In this document: one piece after another, positions 23,745-32,085 of the stretch
How the letters are laid out: every line of letters starts with the position of its first letter
Numbering within the stretch: position 1 is the stretch's first letter
IMG/VR virus record: IMGVR_UViG_3300003323_000779
Coordinates: 1 to 51,441 of that record
DNA: 51,441 nucleotides
Strand: one strand, 5' to 3'
Source: a virus
Notes under the pieces: generated by a model
Database searches by the model: none
Told to the model about the DNA's origin: nothing
Seen by the model: only the letters and a program-made list of their open reading frames with translations
Translations under genes and position numbers: made by a program

Positions 23745-24047
23745 TTAGGCGCTAAACTTGTTATCGCCACTACGGGTTGATGATTGCCGATCGATCATCC
23801 TTGCCACTTCCCGCCCGATCTGCTCCGCTGTAAGTCCCTGGCCGTTGACGCCAGAGAAGGAAACATTGGTGACCCCGCGCCCTTTTGAGGCTCTTGCTTT
23901 CAAGATCTCCTTGACGAGGTAGTAGATGATGAGGGTGTGGATGACGAGCGCCCAGCGCAACAAACTATCGCCACTGGCAGGCACACGCAACCACACCGCG
24001 CAACAAAATAGGGTGAGCGCCGCACGCTCCCAATCAGGCCGTCTCAT
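23745..24047 (-). CDS. Small membrane protein ending in a tape-measure tail motif
   Basis: A 100-residue protein with two hydrophobic segments (LTLFCCAVWLRVPA, LLRWALVIHTLIIYYLVKEI) followed by a basic linker and the sequence SGVNGQGLTAEQIGREVARM. This last part matches the C-terminal motif of the tape measure protein (SGVNGQGMSIPEIGREV) and the DNA is similar as well, so it is probably a duplication or shared module. It sits in the early operon before the initiator. A role as membrane tether, superinfection exclusion factor or decoy for tail ejection is speculation. Confidence 0.65.
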   Translation of the reverse strand: MRRPDWERAALTLFCCAVWLRVPASGDSLLRWALVIHTLIIYYLVKEILKARASKGRGVTNVSFSGVNGQGLTAEQIGREVARMIDRQSSTRSGDNKFSA

Positions 24048-24427
24048 TGCTTACCTATGCTTTCTATCAGCGGTACGAGCTGATCTCTCCATCCATGCTC
24101 CCAGTCGAGATTAATGGTTAACGCATCAACCGTTTTTTCATGGCCAATTGGCTGACGCCCGAGCAGCTCCGCGACAACAAGATAGGCAACTATCATGAGG
24201 TGCGGATCTTCAAACGGGAAGCGCTCCTGTACCTTCTCCCAGGAGAGGAAGTGATGCACCTCCGGATCGGCTTCGAAGATAGCACTCATCAGCTTGTGCT
24301 GATACCCGATCGTGACCAGGACCGCATGGCGTGTGCCGCCGACCTGGCGAGCATCGTCGCGCTCGATCCGGGCGATGGCCGCGATGTACCGATCGATCCG
24401 GTTTGGAAAGAACTCTATAAGTCTCAT
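24044..24427 (-). CDS. Hypothetical early protein
   Basis: A 127-residue protein overlapping both neighbours by four bases. It has a helical mix with EVHHFLSWEKVQERFPFED and a partly hydrophobic stretch (LMIVAYLVVAELLG). No family recognised. Its coupling to the membrane protein that follows suggests they are made together. Confidence 0.55.
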   Translation of the reverse strand: MRLIEFFPNRIDRYIAAIARIERDDARQVGGTRHAVLVTIGYQHKLMSAIFEADPEVHHFLSWEKVQERFPFEDPHLMIVAYLVVAELLGRQPIGHEKTVDALTINLDWEHGWRDQLVPLIESIGKQ

Positions 24428-24753
24428 TGCTTACTCCCAAATTCAGTATTATCCAAGTTCGCATTAGGTATAGGAAGCATGACTGTTAGCGCGCGCCTGG
24501 TCACAGTGAACGGAAACAAAGTCCTTGCCTCCGATTCGGTATAGATGCTCTGATCGCTCTTCGGGATCAGCGCTATCGGCTGCTCAAATATCGTTGTGTT
24601 TCCCTCGCGGATCTGACGCGCGGGATAGTAGCAGAGATTATGAGTGGTGGCTTTGTCCAGGTGCTCGGATAGAAACAGCTCTTGCTGCTCCATATGCGCT
24701 CTGTATAAGGAGTTAGATATCTCCAATATTGTCATATTTATGTCTATTTGCAT
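24424..24753 (-). CDS. Hypothetical early protein
   Basis: I choose the ATG at 24753 (MQIDINMTILEISNSL), giving 109 residues; MTILEI at 24735 is an alternative. The region just upstream is unusually AT-rich for this genome (24720-24800), with no obvious ribosome site. The protein has helical start and beta-rich middle (NTTIFEQPIALIPKSDQS). Family unknown. Confidence 0.5.
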   Translation of the reverse strand: MQIDINMTILEISNSLYRAHMEQQELFLSEHLDKATTHNLCYYPARQIREGNTTIFEQPIALIPKSDQSIYTESEARTLFPFTVTRRALTVMLPIPNANLDNTEFGSKQ

Positions 24754-24797
24754 CGTCCGATAATTATTATTATGTGCTCGTTTGTTAAGTCGTTTTA

Positions 24798-25286
24798 TTA
24801 TTGACGGGAACGATTCCCTTTGTCGTTGGCCTTTCGAATCCGTTCCGTCTCCTTCAACTGCCAGATCTCGACACACGCTTCCTGATAGAAGCGCTTCCAA
24901 CGATGCACCTGAAGGGCCAGATCCGTCATGACCGTCACGATCTCAGACGGCTCGGTGGGTAGATCGACGATGCCACCAAGCAGATCCTCCGATCGTGCCG
25001 CTGGATACCCGAGCGCGACCGCCAGGCGCAGCCGTGCGTTGATCATGGCTGCTCGATATGGCGTATGGTCCGCATAGTTCTCCGGTGACTGCTCCTGGAG
25101 AACCACATGGCGTAGCAGCTCGTCGGCAGGCCCACGGACATCCTCATGGAAGCGGTGGCAATAGCCGCAGTACCGGTGTTTCACATCGTCTGGGTGGTGG
25201 CTGGTGCGACCGCAGATCAGGCACTGGATCGACTGGCCGGATATCGCGCGGGGATCATCGCGGATTATGTAGGTTCGCTCGGCCAC
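24798..25286 (-). CDS. Zinc-finger-containing hypothetical protein
   Basis: A 162-residue protein from a GTG at 25286. Residues 20-48 form a probable zinc ribbon, CLICGRTSHH then HRYCGYCHRFH, a type common in phage early proteins, followed by helices including a MINARLRLAVALGYP segment. Function unknown; nucleic-acid binding is likely. It overlaps the end of the preceding gene by 22 bases. Confidence 0.6.
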   Translation of the reverse strand: MAERTYIIRDDPRAISGQSIQCLICGRTSHHPDDVKHRYCGYCHRFHEDVRGPADELLRHVVLQEQSPENYADHTPYRAAMINARLRLAVALGYPAARSEDLLGGIVDLPTEPSEIVTVMTDLALQVHRWKRFYQEACVEIWQLKETERIRKANDKGNRSRQ

Positions 25287-25819
25287 TCGATCTGTCCCCC
25301 TAACTGCTTCTCGATTTCCCCAAGCGCATAGTCCAGGCCGGGCCGCTCTTTCCGTAGCTTATGCAATGCCATCAGGATGATCTGCCGCTGCCCCTCATCA
25401 TAGGCGCAGTTGTATGTGCTGGTGTCGCTGATCGCGGCCAGCGCGGTTTCGAGATCCTGGAACGCCTCTCCGGAGAGGGGCCGTTTGATCTGGGCCGGTG
25501 TAACGGAGGAAACCATCTCGCGAGCCAGGTGCTCTCCTTTCTTAGTGAGCTTAAAGGCGACCTGACCATCATCCAGAACTGGCATCATGCTGCCGCTCAG
25601 AACGTTGTCAAGCATTCCGTTGTCGATCCGCGTCATTTCAGCCCATCTCACAACGGTCTCTACATCCTCATGTGAGGCGCTGTGGTCCGGCTGGCCATAC
25701 AGAAACATCGCCACAAGGACATCTCGCTCCTTGTCCTGTAGGATGCCAACTCCGAGGCCATCCCGTGATTCCAATTCCGGCGCTTTATCTGCCGGGACGA
25801 CTACTCGTTTCTTTGCCAT
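25265..25819 (-). CDS. Hypothetical early protein
   Basis: Started at 25819 (MAKKRVVVPADKAPEL) with AAAGGA upstream; 184 residues. The middle part (DVLVAMFLYGQPDHSASHED, LTKKGEHLAREMVSSV) has the look of a winged-helix domain ending in a wing, and the C-terminus is a helix followed by an acidic tail. Family not recognised. Part of a tightly packed early operon. Confidence 0.55.
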   Translation of the reverse strand: MAKKRVVVPADKAPELESRDGLGVGILQDKERDVLVAMFLYGQPDHSASHEDVETVVRWAEMTRIDNGMLDNVLSGSMMPVLDDGQVAFKLTKKGEHLAREMVSSVTPAQIKRPLSGEAFQDLETALAAISDTSTYNCAYDEGQRQIILMALHKLRKERPGLDYALGEIEKQLGGQIEWPSEPT

Positions 25820-25823
25820 TGTT

Positions 25824-26354
25824 TTATTCCTTTCCAGAAATCTGCCGTTCAATGATGCGGATGCCCGGCAGCAACGGCGGGATCTGACCGGTCGCGTAGG
25901 CTTGCTTTATCGGCTCGTGGGTAGCCTCGTAGACGGTGGTGCCCATCGGAGAGCCATCCGGCACGACAACGTTCGCATAAAACGCCTGCTCTATGCTCTC
26001 AATATCCGACTCCACAAGAATGAGCTTGCCCTCAATCCCGCGCACCAATGCTCGCCAGCGGCGGTCTGTCTCTTTGTCCACGAGGATGGCGATCTGCTGC
26101 GCGGTGCGCTGCTTGTACTGGTTGGAACGTACAGGACCTTCGAACTCTTCCGGTTGGGGGAGAGGCATGTTGTAGCGGATGCGCCAGACTTCTCCCTCCT
26201 TATTCCGGACATTGAACATCAGGATCGCGAACTGTGGCGTGTTGGCGCTCAGAAACTCAGTGGTCCCAAAGCGCCGCATTATCTTCTCGATCTGTTCCTT
26301 GGATCGTGCTGCTGTCACTGCGGTACCGTCCGCATATAGTCTTGTTGTTGCCAT
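25824..26354 (-). CDS. Conserved phage protein of unknown function
   Basis: A 176-residue protein starting at 26354 (MATTRLYADGTAVT) with AAAGG upstream. Its layout matches a family I recognise as widespread in phages and prophages: a KEQIEKIMRRFG start, a strand-rich middle (VWRIRYNMPLP), then RRWRALVRGIEGKLILVESD and YANVVVPDGSPMG. No function has been assigned to that family as far as I know. It stays in the early operon next to replication genes in many phages. Confidence 0.65.
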   Translation of the reverse strand: MATTRLYADGTAVTAARSKEQIEKIMRRFGTTEFLSANTPQFAILMFNVRNKEGEVWRIRYNMPLPQPEEFEGPVRSNQYKQRTAQQIAILVDKETDRRWRALVRGIEGKLILVESDIESIEQAFYANVVVPDGSPMGTTVYEATHEPIKQAYATGQIPPLLPGIRIIERQISGKE

Positions 26355-26355
26355 A

Positions 26356-27360
26356 TCAACCTTTCTTATAGATACTCGCCGATCGGATGCAGATCCGGCA
26401 AGGGATGGACTGCTTGGGGAACTCATTCCAGTATCGCTGGATCTTGCGGTACCGGTGAGCAGCTCGATACCAATCCGACGGGTAGAACTCCAGTGCCTTG
26501 CCATAGAGCACCTCTCGTCGCCCCTTGCGGTTTCTCGCGGGCGAGTGAAGTTCTGGCCGGGCCAGTGGGTGAAATCGGGGAAGCTGTTGCATGATCTGCC
26601 CGACCTCTTTGATCAACGGAGTGGCCGCTCTGGCCAATACGGCAAGGGCTGCCCCAACTGCGTCGCGGAAACCCAATGCAGCCAGATGGACGCGCAACAT
26701 TCCCCGCAGTGGCGACGGTCCCCAACGATCAAACTTAGAACAGTCCGGGGCGTGCTCGCCAGATCTCACCGGGAAACCGCATTCGCTGCAGTGGATCTCA
26801 TTCCAGCGCTGGCGCTTCCATGCGTTTGTTAGTTTCCGTTGCAGCAGGAACCGGTCTCTCTCCGTTTTCCATTCCCATTCCTGGTGGCCAGGAGAGACGG
26901 ACAGAAGGAACTCCATCCGATCCTGCACGGCGTCCAGTTGACGGCGGATATCCTTCCAACTGATCCCGAGGGGAAGCGCTTGCCGCATGATCTGCTCACG
27001 GACCTCCCACGCGTTCTTCTCGATCCATCTGCCTTCATCGGAAGTGGCCGGTATCGCTATACCGTTGCGCCGACCGGAACAGATCTGCTGATCAAACGCC
27101 TCGGTAGACGTCGCATACTCTTCAGCCAGGCGGTAGGCTTCCCTGTCCTTCGCCTGGTCCTCCGGCGATGGCTCCTGGAGATACTGAGAGGCGAATGCTT
27201 GCTTTGCTCGGTGCCAGCTTACATCTAGGACCGTGCCTATCTCGACCCAGCGTTCTCCGTCCTGGACGAAGAGCGTTGATCTCGTCTCATCCTGACCGGT
27301 GGCCTCATCCCAGTCGAGCGGGCTGACTGTCCATTCCTCCTGGTGCTCTTCTGGTGTCAT
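26356..27360 (-). CDS. Hypothetical early protein with cysteine cluster
   Basis: A GGAGG site directly precedes the ATG at 27360 (MTPEEHQEEWTVSPLD), giving 334 residues. The middle holds CSECGFPVRSGEHAPDC, a possible zinc site; the last hundred residues are basic and aromatic (LEFYPSDWYRAAHRYRKIQR) with CRIC near the end. The N-terminal part contains an HTH-like stretch (IGTVLDVSWHRAKQAF). No family recognised. Confidence 0.55.
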   Translation of the reverse strand: MTPEEHQEEWTVSPLDWDEATGQDETRSTLFVQDGERWVEIGTVLDVSWHRAKQAFASQYLQEPSPEDQAKDREAYRLAEEYATSTEAFDQQICSGRRNGIAIPATSDEGRWIEKNAWEVREQIMRQALPLGISWKDIRRQLDAVQDRMEFLLSVSPGHQEWEWKTERDRFLLQRKLTNAWKRQRWNEIHCSECGFPVRSGEHAPDCSKFDRWGPSPLRGMLRVHLAALGFRDAVGAALAVLARAATPLIKEVGQIMQQLPRFHPLARPELHSPARNRKGRREVLYGKALEFYPSDWYRAAHRYRKIQRYWNEFPKQSIPCRICIRSASIYKKG

Positions 27361-27391
27361 TGCTCCTCCATCATTGCTTTCACTTTCACTT

Positions 27392-27700
27392 TCACGCATG
27401 GCCAGGCATCCAATATTCGTACTCGATCGTGACCTTGCCACGTAGGATCTCCTCGCCATAGGTCAGCAGGACGATATCGCATAGGAGATCCTGTGCAGCA
27501 CTCGACAGGTCCCTTTGCAGATGTGCCGGAAAGTCCAGACCGTGTTCGTTCGCGTATCGCTTTGCCCTTATCAGGATGTCGTAGCGTGTTGAGCTGGAAG
27601 TGCCGCGTGTGTATTTGGCCAGAATCGCCTTGAGTTCGCGCCGCGCCGCCGCTTTGGAGATCGGCTTTGGCTTTACCTTCTCATAAGAGAGGAACTGCAT
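27392..27700 (-). CDS. Hypothetical early protein
   Basis: A 102-residue protein started at 27700 (MQFLSYEKVKPKPIS), whose ATG overlaps the previous stop (TGATG). It is basic and helical (AAARRELKAILAKYTRG) with a C-terminal LTYGEEILRGKVTIEYEYW. Family unknown. Confidence 0.5.
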   Translation of the reverse strand: MQFLSYEKVKPKPISKAAARRELKAILAKYTRGTSSSTRYDILIRAKRYANEHGLDFPAHLQRDLSSAAQDLLCDIVLLTYGEEILRGKVTIEYEYWMPGHA

Positions 27701-28020
27701 CAGTCGCTGTCCCCCACTCTCGCGATGACGGCGGCGATCTCTGCCAGTGTCCGGAATGCAGCAAGGCGCAGCGTCTCCGGGACCTGATCGGATTCGCACC
27801 GGATCACCGTGGATGCACCTCTTACGGCAACGTTGAGATCTCGCCAGGCCGGGAACTTATGACCACCGAGGCACCCCTCCGGGAGAAGGATCTCCAGGTG
27901 CGGCAACCGATCGCGGCCCGCCAGTCCGACCAGATAGCCGAACTGTTGCCGTGCAGCCGCTCTCAGGGCATCCTGCGCGTCCGTGGAGGCATCCGCAGAG
28001 GCTTCCGCAACGGTGCTCAT
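27700..28020 (-). CDS. Hypothetical early protein
   Basis: A 106-residue alanine-rich protein from the ATG at 28020 (MSTVAEASADASTDAQ), overlapping the end of the gene before it by four bases. It has a middle segment HLEILLPEGCLGGHKFPAW and a C-terminal helix (LRLAAFRTLAEIAAVIARVG). Function unknown. Confidence 0.5.
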   Translation of the reverse strand: MSTVAEASADASTDAQDALRAAARQQFGYLVGLAGRDRLPHLEILLPEGCLGGHKFPAWRDLNVAVRGASTVIRCESDQVPETLRLAAFRTLAEIAAVIARVGDSD

Positions 28021-29351
28021 CCCTTCTGCTTCTCCTGCCAGATCCTGGCTGCAGCTCTCCGAACTGCTGGATGGTTCCATCCCTCACGGATGATGGTTTG
28101 ACGGCGCTTTTCGGTACCAGGGCCTTTGAACGTCCGATCTTCCAGGACTGCCTCTGTGGCATTTATCAAAAGCTCCTCCTGCTCCGATACAGGCACGATG
28201 GAGAGATCAAGCGGCGGCGTTACCGTCGGCGCTGGAGTTGCTGCTACTCGCTTCGCTTGGGGACGATCTGGTGGACGTGGAGCGCGTTTCTTGGCAGCAG
28301 ACCTGGCACGGGCGCGGTGGCTACGCTCTGTCTCGAATGCGGGCGGCCATTCAAAATCGCGGTTGAGGTAGTTGAGCCACATACCGACCAGATATTTCGG
28401 CTCGACCGGCTCATTTCGGCGCTGTCGCCAGTAGAAAAACTCGGCTAAATCCAGTGCCCATTCGGTCGTCGTCGTCTCAACGATCTTAAACGGAACATTG
28501 CCATGTACCCTGTTGTAACGCAGCCCTGTCGTTTTTAGAGCATCGATCGCTTCCATCTCTTCCATAGTCCATTTCCCTCGTCGTGTGGAGGGGATAGCAG
28601 GCAGGCTTTCCGGTTTTACGCCGTACTGACTACTTATGTAGCTATCCCAATTTTTACTGTTAGGAACCGGGTTCCCGGGAGGTTTACGCTCGTTCGTTTG
28701 GTGGTCTGGTTTAGTTCGCCCTTTCCCGGTTACTGGGTTCTGTGTGCCGTTGCCTATACCTAAGCCGACAACAGACACAGACGGCGGAGGCGAACCGCTC
28801 GAATGTAAAGTGGTTGAATCGAAATTATCGCTTGTCGGTGGAGATATAGACCTGCCCGCTTGCCTAAGCTCCTCCTTATTCCTGACCTTTTTCCAAGCGG
28901 ATAGGAACCTAAAGCGATCGGCTGGAGCCAGATACTCGAACAAACCGGCGATGGAATGCGTGTTGACCGGATGACGACCTTTCTTCTTCACGCCGCGTTC
29001 GGGCGCGCGCGACGGGTTATCATCCTCATCCAGCTCCGCGCCGGTGATCAGCCGGATCGCGCCCAGGGAGCGCAGTAGTGCCATGCCGGTCTCCACCGTC
29101 GTTTGAGAGGCTATGAGTATGGTTGTGGGGGTGTTTGCGGAGTCGCGAAGGCATGCCAGCGAAGCGAACACACGATTGTTGTTTCTGTTGGCGTGCGCAA
29201 AGATGGCTCGCAAAACGAACTCAATCGAGCGAGTGATGGTCTTTCCATATCTCAGAGAAAGGCCGATGAAAATCATACCGGCCACTTCGTTAGCCTTGTA
29301 ACCAAGAAACTCCCCTGCTCCCCAAATCGAACCGGGAACCTCGTCCGCCAT
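28017..29351 (-). CDS. Putative replication-associated protein
   Basis: I start it at the ATG at 29351 (MADEVPGSIWGAGEFLG), giving 444 residues; a GTG at 29456 overlapping the previous stop would add 35. Residues 1-110 look like a winged-helix domain of the replication-initiator kind (TTVETGMALLRSLGAIRLI), a long disordered Ser/Pro/Asn-rich linker follows (about 160-250), then a helical domain (ALDLAEFFYWRQRRNEP, YLVGMWLNYLNRDFEW) and a basic tail. It resembles the general design of phage replisome organisers but has no diagnostic motif. Confidence 0.5.
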   Translation of the reverse strand: MADEVPGSIWGAGEFLGYKANEVAGMIFIGLSLRYGKTITRSIEFVLRAIFAHANRNNNRVFASLACLRDSANTPTTILIASQTTVETGMALLRSLGAIRLITGAELDEDDNPSRAPERGVKKKGRHPVNTHSIAGLFEYLAPADRFRFLSAWKKVRNKEELRQAGRSISPPTSDNFDSTTLHSSGSPPPSVSVVGLGIGNGTQNPVTGKGRTKPDHQTNERKPPGNPVPNSKNWDSYISSQYGVKPESLPAIPSTRRGKWTMEEMEAIDALKTTGLRYNRVHGNVPFKIVETTTTEWALDLAEFFYWRQRRNEPVEPKYLVGMWLNYLNRDFEWPPAFETERSHRARARSAAKKRAPRPPDRPQAKRVAATPAPTVTPPLDLSIVPVSEQEELLINATEAVLEDRTFKGPGTEKRRQTIIREGWNHPAVRRAAARIWQEKQKG

Positions 29352-29452
29352 TAGACGCCTGGCTCCCCTGCTTTTCGCACTGTCCGCACCCTCTGCACTG
29401 TCCAATGTTCTCCGCTGTTTACCGATAACCGCCCAAAAAAAGAGGAGACCGC

Positions 29453-29722
29453 TCACGACTTGCCGATGGGAACGATTTGCAATGTCGCTCCCAGGCGATC
29501 GGCAGCGTAATAGATCCGCTCAACATCGCGCGTGGCCAGCCGTCGCCTGGTGGCCTTCGCCTTCGCACTATCTCCCGCGCAACTCGGCACAGGAGGGTGC
29601 TCTTCCATCTCCAGAATCACCGCTTCGATGAGCTGCTCACGGGTGAGCGCACGCATGGCAGGCTCATCGTCGAACAGGCTCCCCTGTAGCTCCGCACCCT
29701 TACTCGCGGTGCGTTTCGCCAT
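29453..29722 (-). CDS. Hypothetical early protein
   Basis: An 89-residue protein beginning MAKRTASKGAELQGSL at 29722 with AGGAG upstream. It is basic at the start, then has a helix (TREQLIEAVILEMEEH) and a second basic region (AKAKATRRRLATRDVER). The end shares a style with phage accessory DNA-binding proteins, but the family is not recognised. Confidence 0.5.
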   Translation of the reverse strand: MAKRTASKGAELQGSLFDDEPAMRALTREQLIEAVILEMEEHPPVPSCAGDSAKAKATRRRLATRDVERIYYAADRLGATLQIVPIGKS

Positions 29723-30074
29723 CTGCCGACTCCTGAGCATCCAGCGCGGCGTTGTACTCCTCCCAGTCCTGGCTGCACCAGGGCCGGAGGTTCGTCTCGG
29801 AAACCACGCAGTTGAGATGATGCGCGGCCATGAAAGCGGCGAGGCCATGCCGACCGTAGTAGCCGGGGTTGTCCTCGACCGCCTGGAGAAACTCATCCAC
29901 GTTGGTGGTCTCCAGGAGCACTCCCCCACGCGGATCGCAGGGGAGACCGTCGTCGCGGCGGCGGGAGAGGTGTCGCGGGTCGTGTGTCCACCAACAGGTA
30001 GTCACGCCGTAATAGAGCTTCTCTGGCCGGGCCTTACGGACGGCAGTGATCGTGCAACGATGCAAAATGAACAT
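29700..30074 (-). CDS. Hypothetical early protein
   Basis: A 124-residue protein. I choose the ATG at 30074 (MFILHRCTITAVRK), which overlaps the previous stop (TGATG) and sits ten bases after GGAGG; the ATG at 30083 is too near that site. It contains TCWWTHDPRHLSRRRDDG and NPGYYGRHGLAAFMAAHH. Family unknown. Confidence 0.5.
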   Translation of the reverse strand: MFILHRCTITAVRKARPEKLYYGVTTCWWTHDPRHLSRRRDDGLPCDPRGGVLLETTNVDEFLQAVEDNPGYYGRHGLAAFMAAHHLNCVVSETNLRPWCSQDWEEYNAALDAQESADGETHRE

Positions 30075-30340
30075 CAGAGCCATACCTCCCGCACGGTCCT
30101 GTCATCCGCCGATCGGAAGGACGGGAGCTTTGCTTTGCCTTCCGGTATGCATTGGCGGGCAGCGTCCAGCGTGTCACAGGCTCCAAATGGAGCGCCGAGG
30201 TCCCCCACCACCCAGTAGGAGAGGAGTGTCTTGATCCAGCGCCGAACGACGTACTTGCCCTCAAATCCCTTCGGACTTTCCTGAATCACAAACAGGAGAT
30301 CGGCGACCGGCAGCGTGTCCGGATCAGGCGTTTTTGCCAT
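30074..30340 (-). CDS. Hypothetical early protein
   Basis: An 88-residue protein with GAGGAGG before the ATG at 30340. It looks like a small alpha/beta fold (VIQESPKGFEGKYVVRRWI, LGAPFGACDTLDAARQCI). Unknown function; it overlaps both neighbours. Confidence 0.5.
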   Translation of the reverse strand: MAKTPDPDTLPVADLLFVIQESPKGFEGKYVVRRWIKTLLSYWVVGDLGAPFGACDTLDAARQCIPEGKAKLPSFRSADDRTVREVWL

Positions 30341-30818
30341 CGGTTGCCTCCTCTGCTGGTCGCGATCCTGGTGTGTCCGCAGCCTCCAAGCCGGTCACCT
30401 CGATCACCAGGCGACGCATATCGAGCACGGTCGCGAATGGGCTTCCTCCCTGTTCCAATTTCGTGGGGGCAAGCAGCATGTCGATAAGCAGATCCAGAAC
30501 GAGCTGGGCCGCGCGCCGTGTCTGTTCGAGATCCGGAGCGATCGGGTTGCCACTGGCGTCCTCCGTGGCAGGGGATATCTCGGCGAGAATCGCCCCGCTA
30601 TCCTTGATGCTGCCAACGGCGACAATAGCGAAGCGTGCAGATGTAGCCTTATCCTGATCCTCGCTAATGCTATAAATCCCCCAGGTGAACACCTGAGCAG
30701 GGTTGACATACTCGCCGCTGGCGCAGCGGATCAGGTAGCGAACGAAAGGAGATGGAGCCGGTGCAGATATCTGCATCGGCGGCGCGAGAAGGGTGACATC
30801 ACCCATTGGTTGGCTCAT
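30324..30818 (-). CDS. Hypothetical early protein
   Basis: A 164-residue protein with GGAGG upstream of the ATG at 30818. It has a beta-rich first half (FVRYLIRCASGEYVNPAQVF, ARFAIVAVGSIKDSG) and a helical second half (TRRAAQLVLDLLIDMLLAP). No family recognised. Confidence 0.5.
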   Translation of the reverse strand: MSQPMGDVTLLAPPMQISAPAPSPFVRYLIRCASGEYVNPAQVFTWGIYSISEDQDKATSARFAIVAVGSIKDSGAILAEISPATEDASGNPIAPDLEQTRRAAQLVLDLLIDMLLAPTKLEQGGSPFATVLDMRRLVIEVTGLEAADTPGSRPAEEATDGKNA

Positions 30819-31074
30819 TGACGGGTACCTCCGGAGGTGTGGTGGTCAGAGAGCGCTCGAAACGCTCCCTGAACTTTCGGACAGCAACGAGCTGCTCGAC
30901 ACTCAAGCCGAAACAGGCGTTGACAGCAGCGACCAGGAACTCTTCCGCGTCAGGGCTATCCGTCTGCATCGCTCCGATCTTCTCGCCATCGCAGTTGAGA
31001 ATCATCGGATCGAATTCTGATCGTCTGCGGAGACTCCAGGGGAGGCGCAGCGGATTCGGGTCCTGGTCTGACAT
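30799..31074 (-). CDS. Hypothetical early protein
   Basis: A 91-residue protein with GAGGAGG before the ATG at 31074. The pattern WSLRRRSEFDPMILNCDGE, DAEEFLVAAVNACFGL then a charged helix is of a kind seen in many small phage proteins, but no function is known. Overlaps the next gene by 20 bases. Confidence 0.5.
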   Translation of the reverse strand: MSDQDPNPLRLPWSLRRRSEFDPMILNCDGEKIGAMQTDSPDAEEFLVAAVNACFGLSVEQLVAVRKFRERFERSLTTTPPEVPVNEPTNG

Positions 31075-31463
31075 CAGTTGCCTCCTCGGGATAGATCGCT
31101 TACGTGCTGGAGGGCGCGGTGGCGATCGAGATAGGAGAACTCACGGGGATGTTTCTCGTCATCGAGCATCGCGTAGATCTCCGGCGTGAGGTTGACGATC
31201 GCATACCGCTTATCCACCCACGCCAGGGAGTAGATCACCGTCAGGAGCGGCACATCGCAGATATGCTTGCCCAGGTAGGAGTACAACTCATCGAACTGAT
31301 CCGGGCGGATGGTGATCCGCAGCGTGCGCCGATCAGAGGTATCGAGCAGTAGATAAGAGACGGGCGCTTCGGGCTTCAGGTCCCAGCCGAGTTCCCACGT
31401 TCGAATCCGTGGTGGAGTGGAGATGCGGACACGCCCCCCCTTTGCAACGTGCATCAATGGCAT
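31074..31463 (-). CDS. Hypothetical early protein
   Basis: A 129-residue protein with AGGAGG ten bases before the ATG at 31463. The central part is strand-rich (APVSYLLLDTSDRRTLRI, FDELYSYLGKHICDVPLL, YAIVNLTPEIYAML). Family unknown. The stop overlaps the next gene's start. Confidence 0.5.
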   Translation of the reverse strand: MPLMHVAKGGRVRISTPPRIRTWELGWDLKPEAPVSYLLLDTSDRRTLRITIRPDQFDELYSYLGKHICDVPLLTVIYSLAWVDKRYAIVNLTPEIYAMLDDEKHPREFSYLDRHRALQHVSDLSRGGN

Positions 31464-31781
31464 CTATGATGTCCCTCCTGTCACCAGCGCGGTCTTTGCA
31501 TGGGGCATCCACCCGGCTCCGGTGGGGCCGATCGGCTCGGCGTTCTTTGCAGCCTCCTTCGCACAGATCTCGGCGATGGCCTCGTCCCGGCACCGGCGCT
31601 GATCCGCACCAGTACTGCAGGCCCACGCGATCGTTATCGCGTCCTTCTTCTCCTGGGAGAGGTCGTCCCAATGCCAGGTACAAAATGGCTGCCCGTGAAA
31701 CGGTTTGTGCTGGCAGCCGGGAATCGGGCACGGGAAACGCGAAAAACGAGCGCTACCATAGTCGCGGTTTTTCAGGTCCAT
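31464..31781 (-). CDS. Small cysteine/histidine-rich protein
   Basis: A 105-residue protein with GGAGG before the ATG at 31781. A possible zinc site is CPIPGCQHKPFHGQPFC followed by THWH-like residues (CTWHW). The rest is helical and acidic to neutral. Likely a small nucleic-acid or protein-binding factor; function unknown. Confidence 0.5.
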   Translation of the reverse strand: MDLKNRDYGSARFSRFPCPIPGCQHKPFHGQPFCTWHWDDLSQEKKDAITIAWACSTGADQRRCRDEAIAEICAKEAAKNAEPIGPTGAGWMPHAKTALVTGGTS

Positions 31782-31783
31782 CT

Positions 31784-32083
31784 CTATCCTCCTTTCGCTT
31801 CCGTAGCGAATTTATCCGCAAACGCGGCGCGGATCGCGGCGATGGTCTGCCGCATGGCGGTGGCACGGCGAGCGCTGGCACCGCTTCCATCGACGAGCTG
31901 CTCGGCGCGCTCTGCCCAGGTCTCCAGGCAGGCAACGGTAGCCACGGGATCGACCTCCTCATGGCTGCCCCACCGATCGACCATGAGCCGACCGTCGAAC
32001 AGGGTGTAGGTCTCCACGGTCTCATCGGAGGCCAGGCCGTCGCGGCCCAGGACACGATTTGTAGGGATTAGGGGACTGGGCAT
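31784..32083 (-). CDS. Hypothetical early protein
   Basis: A 99-residue protein starting at 32083 (MPSPLIPTNRVLGRDG) with GGGGAGG upstream. It has a strand-rich start (ETYTLFDGRLMVDRWG) and long C-terminal helices (ACLETWAERAEQLVDG, IAAIRAAFADKFATEA). Unknown family. Confidence 0.5.
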   Translation of the reverse strand: MPSPLIPTNRVLGRDGLASDETVETYTLFDGRLMVDRWGSHEEVDPVATVACLETWAERAEQLVDGSGASARRATAMRQTIAAIRAAFADKFATEAKGG

Positions 32084-32085
32084 CG

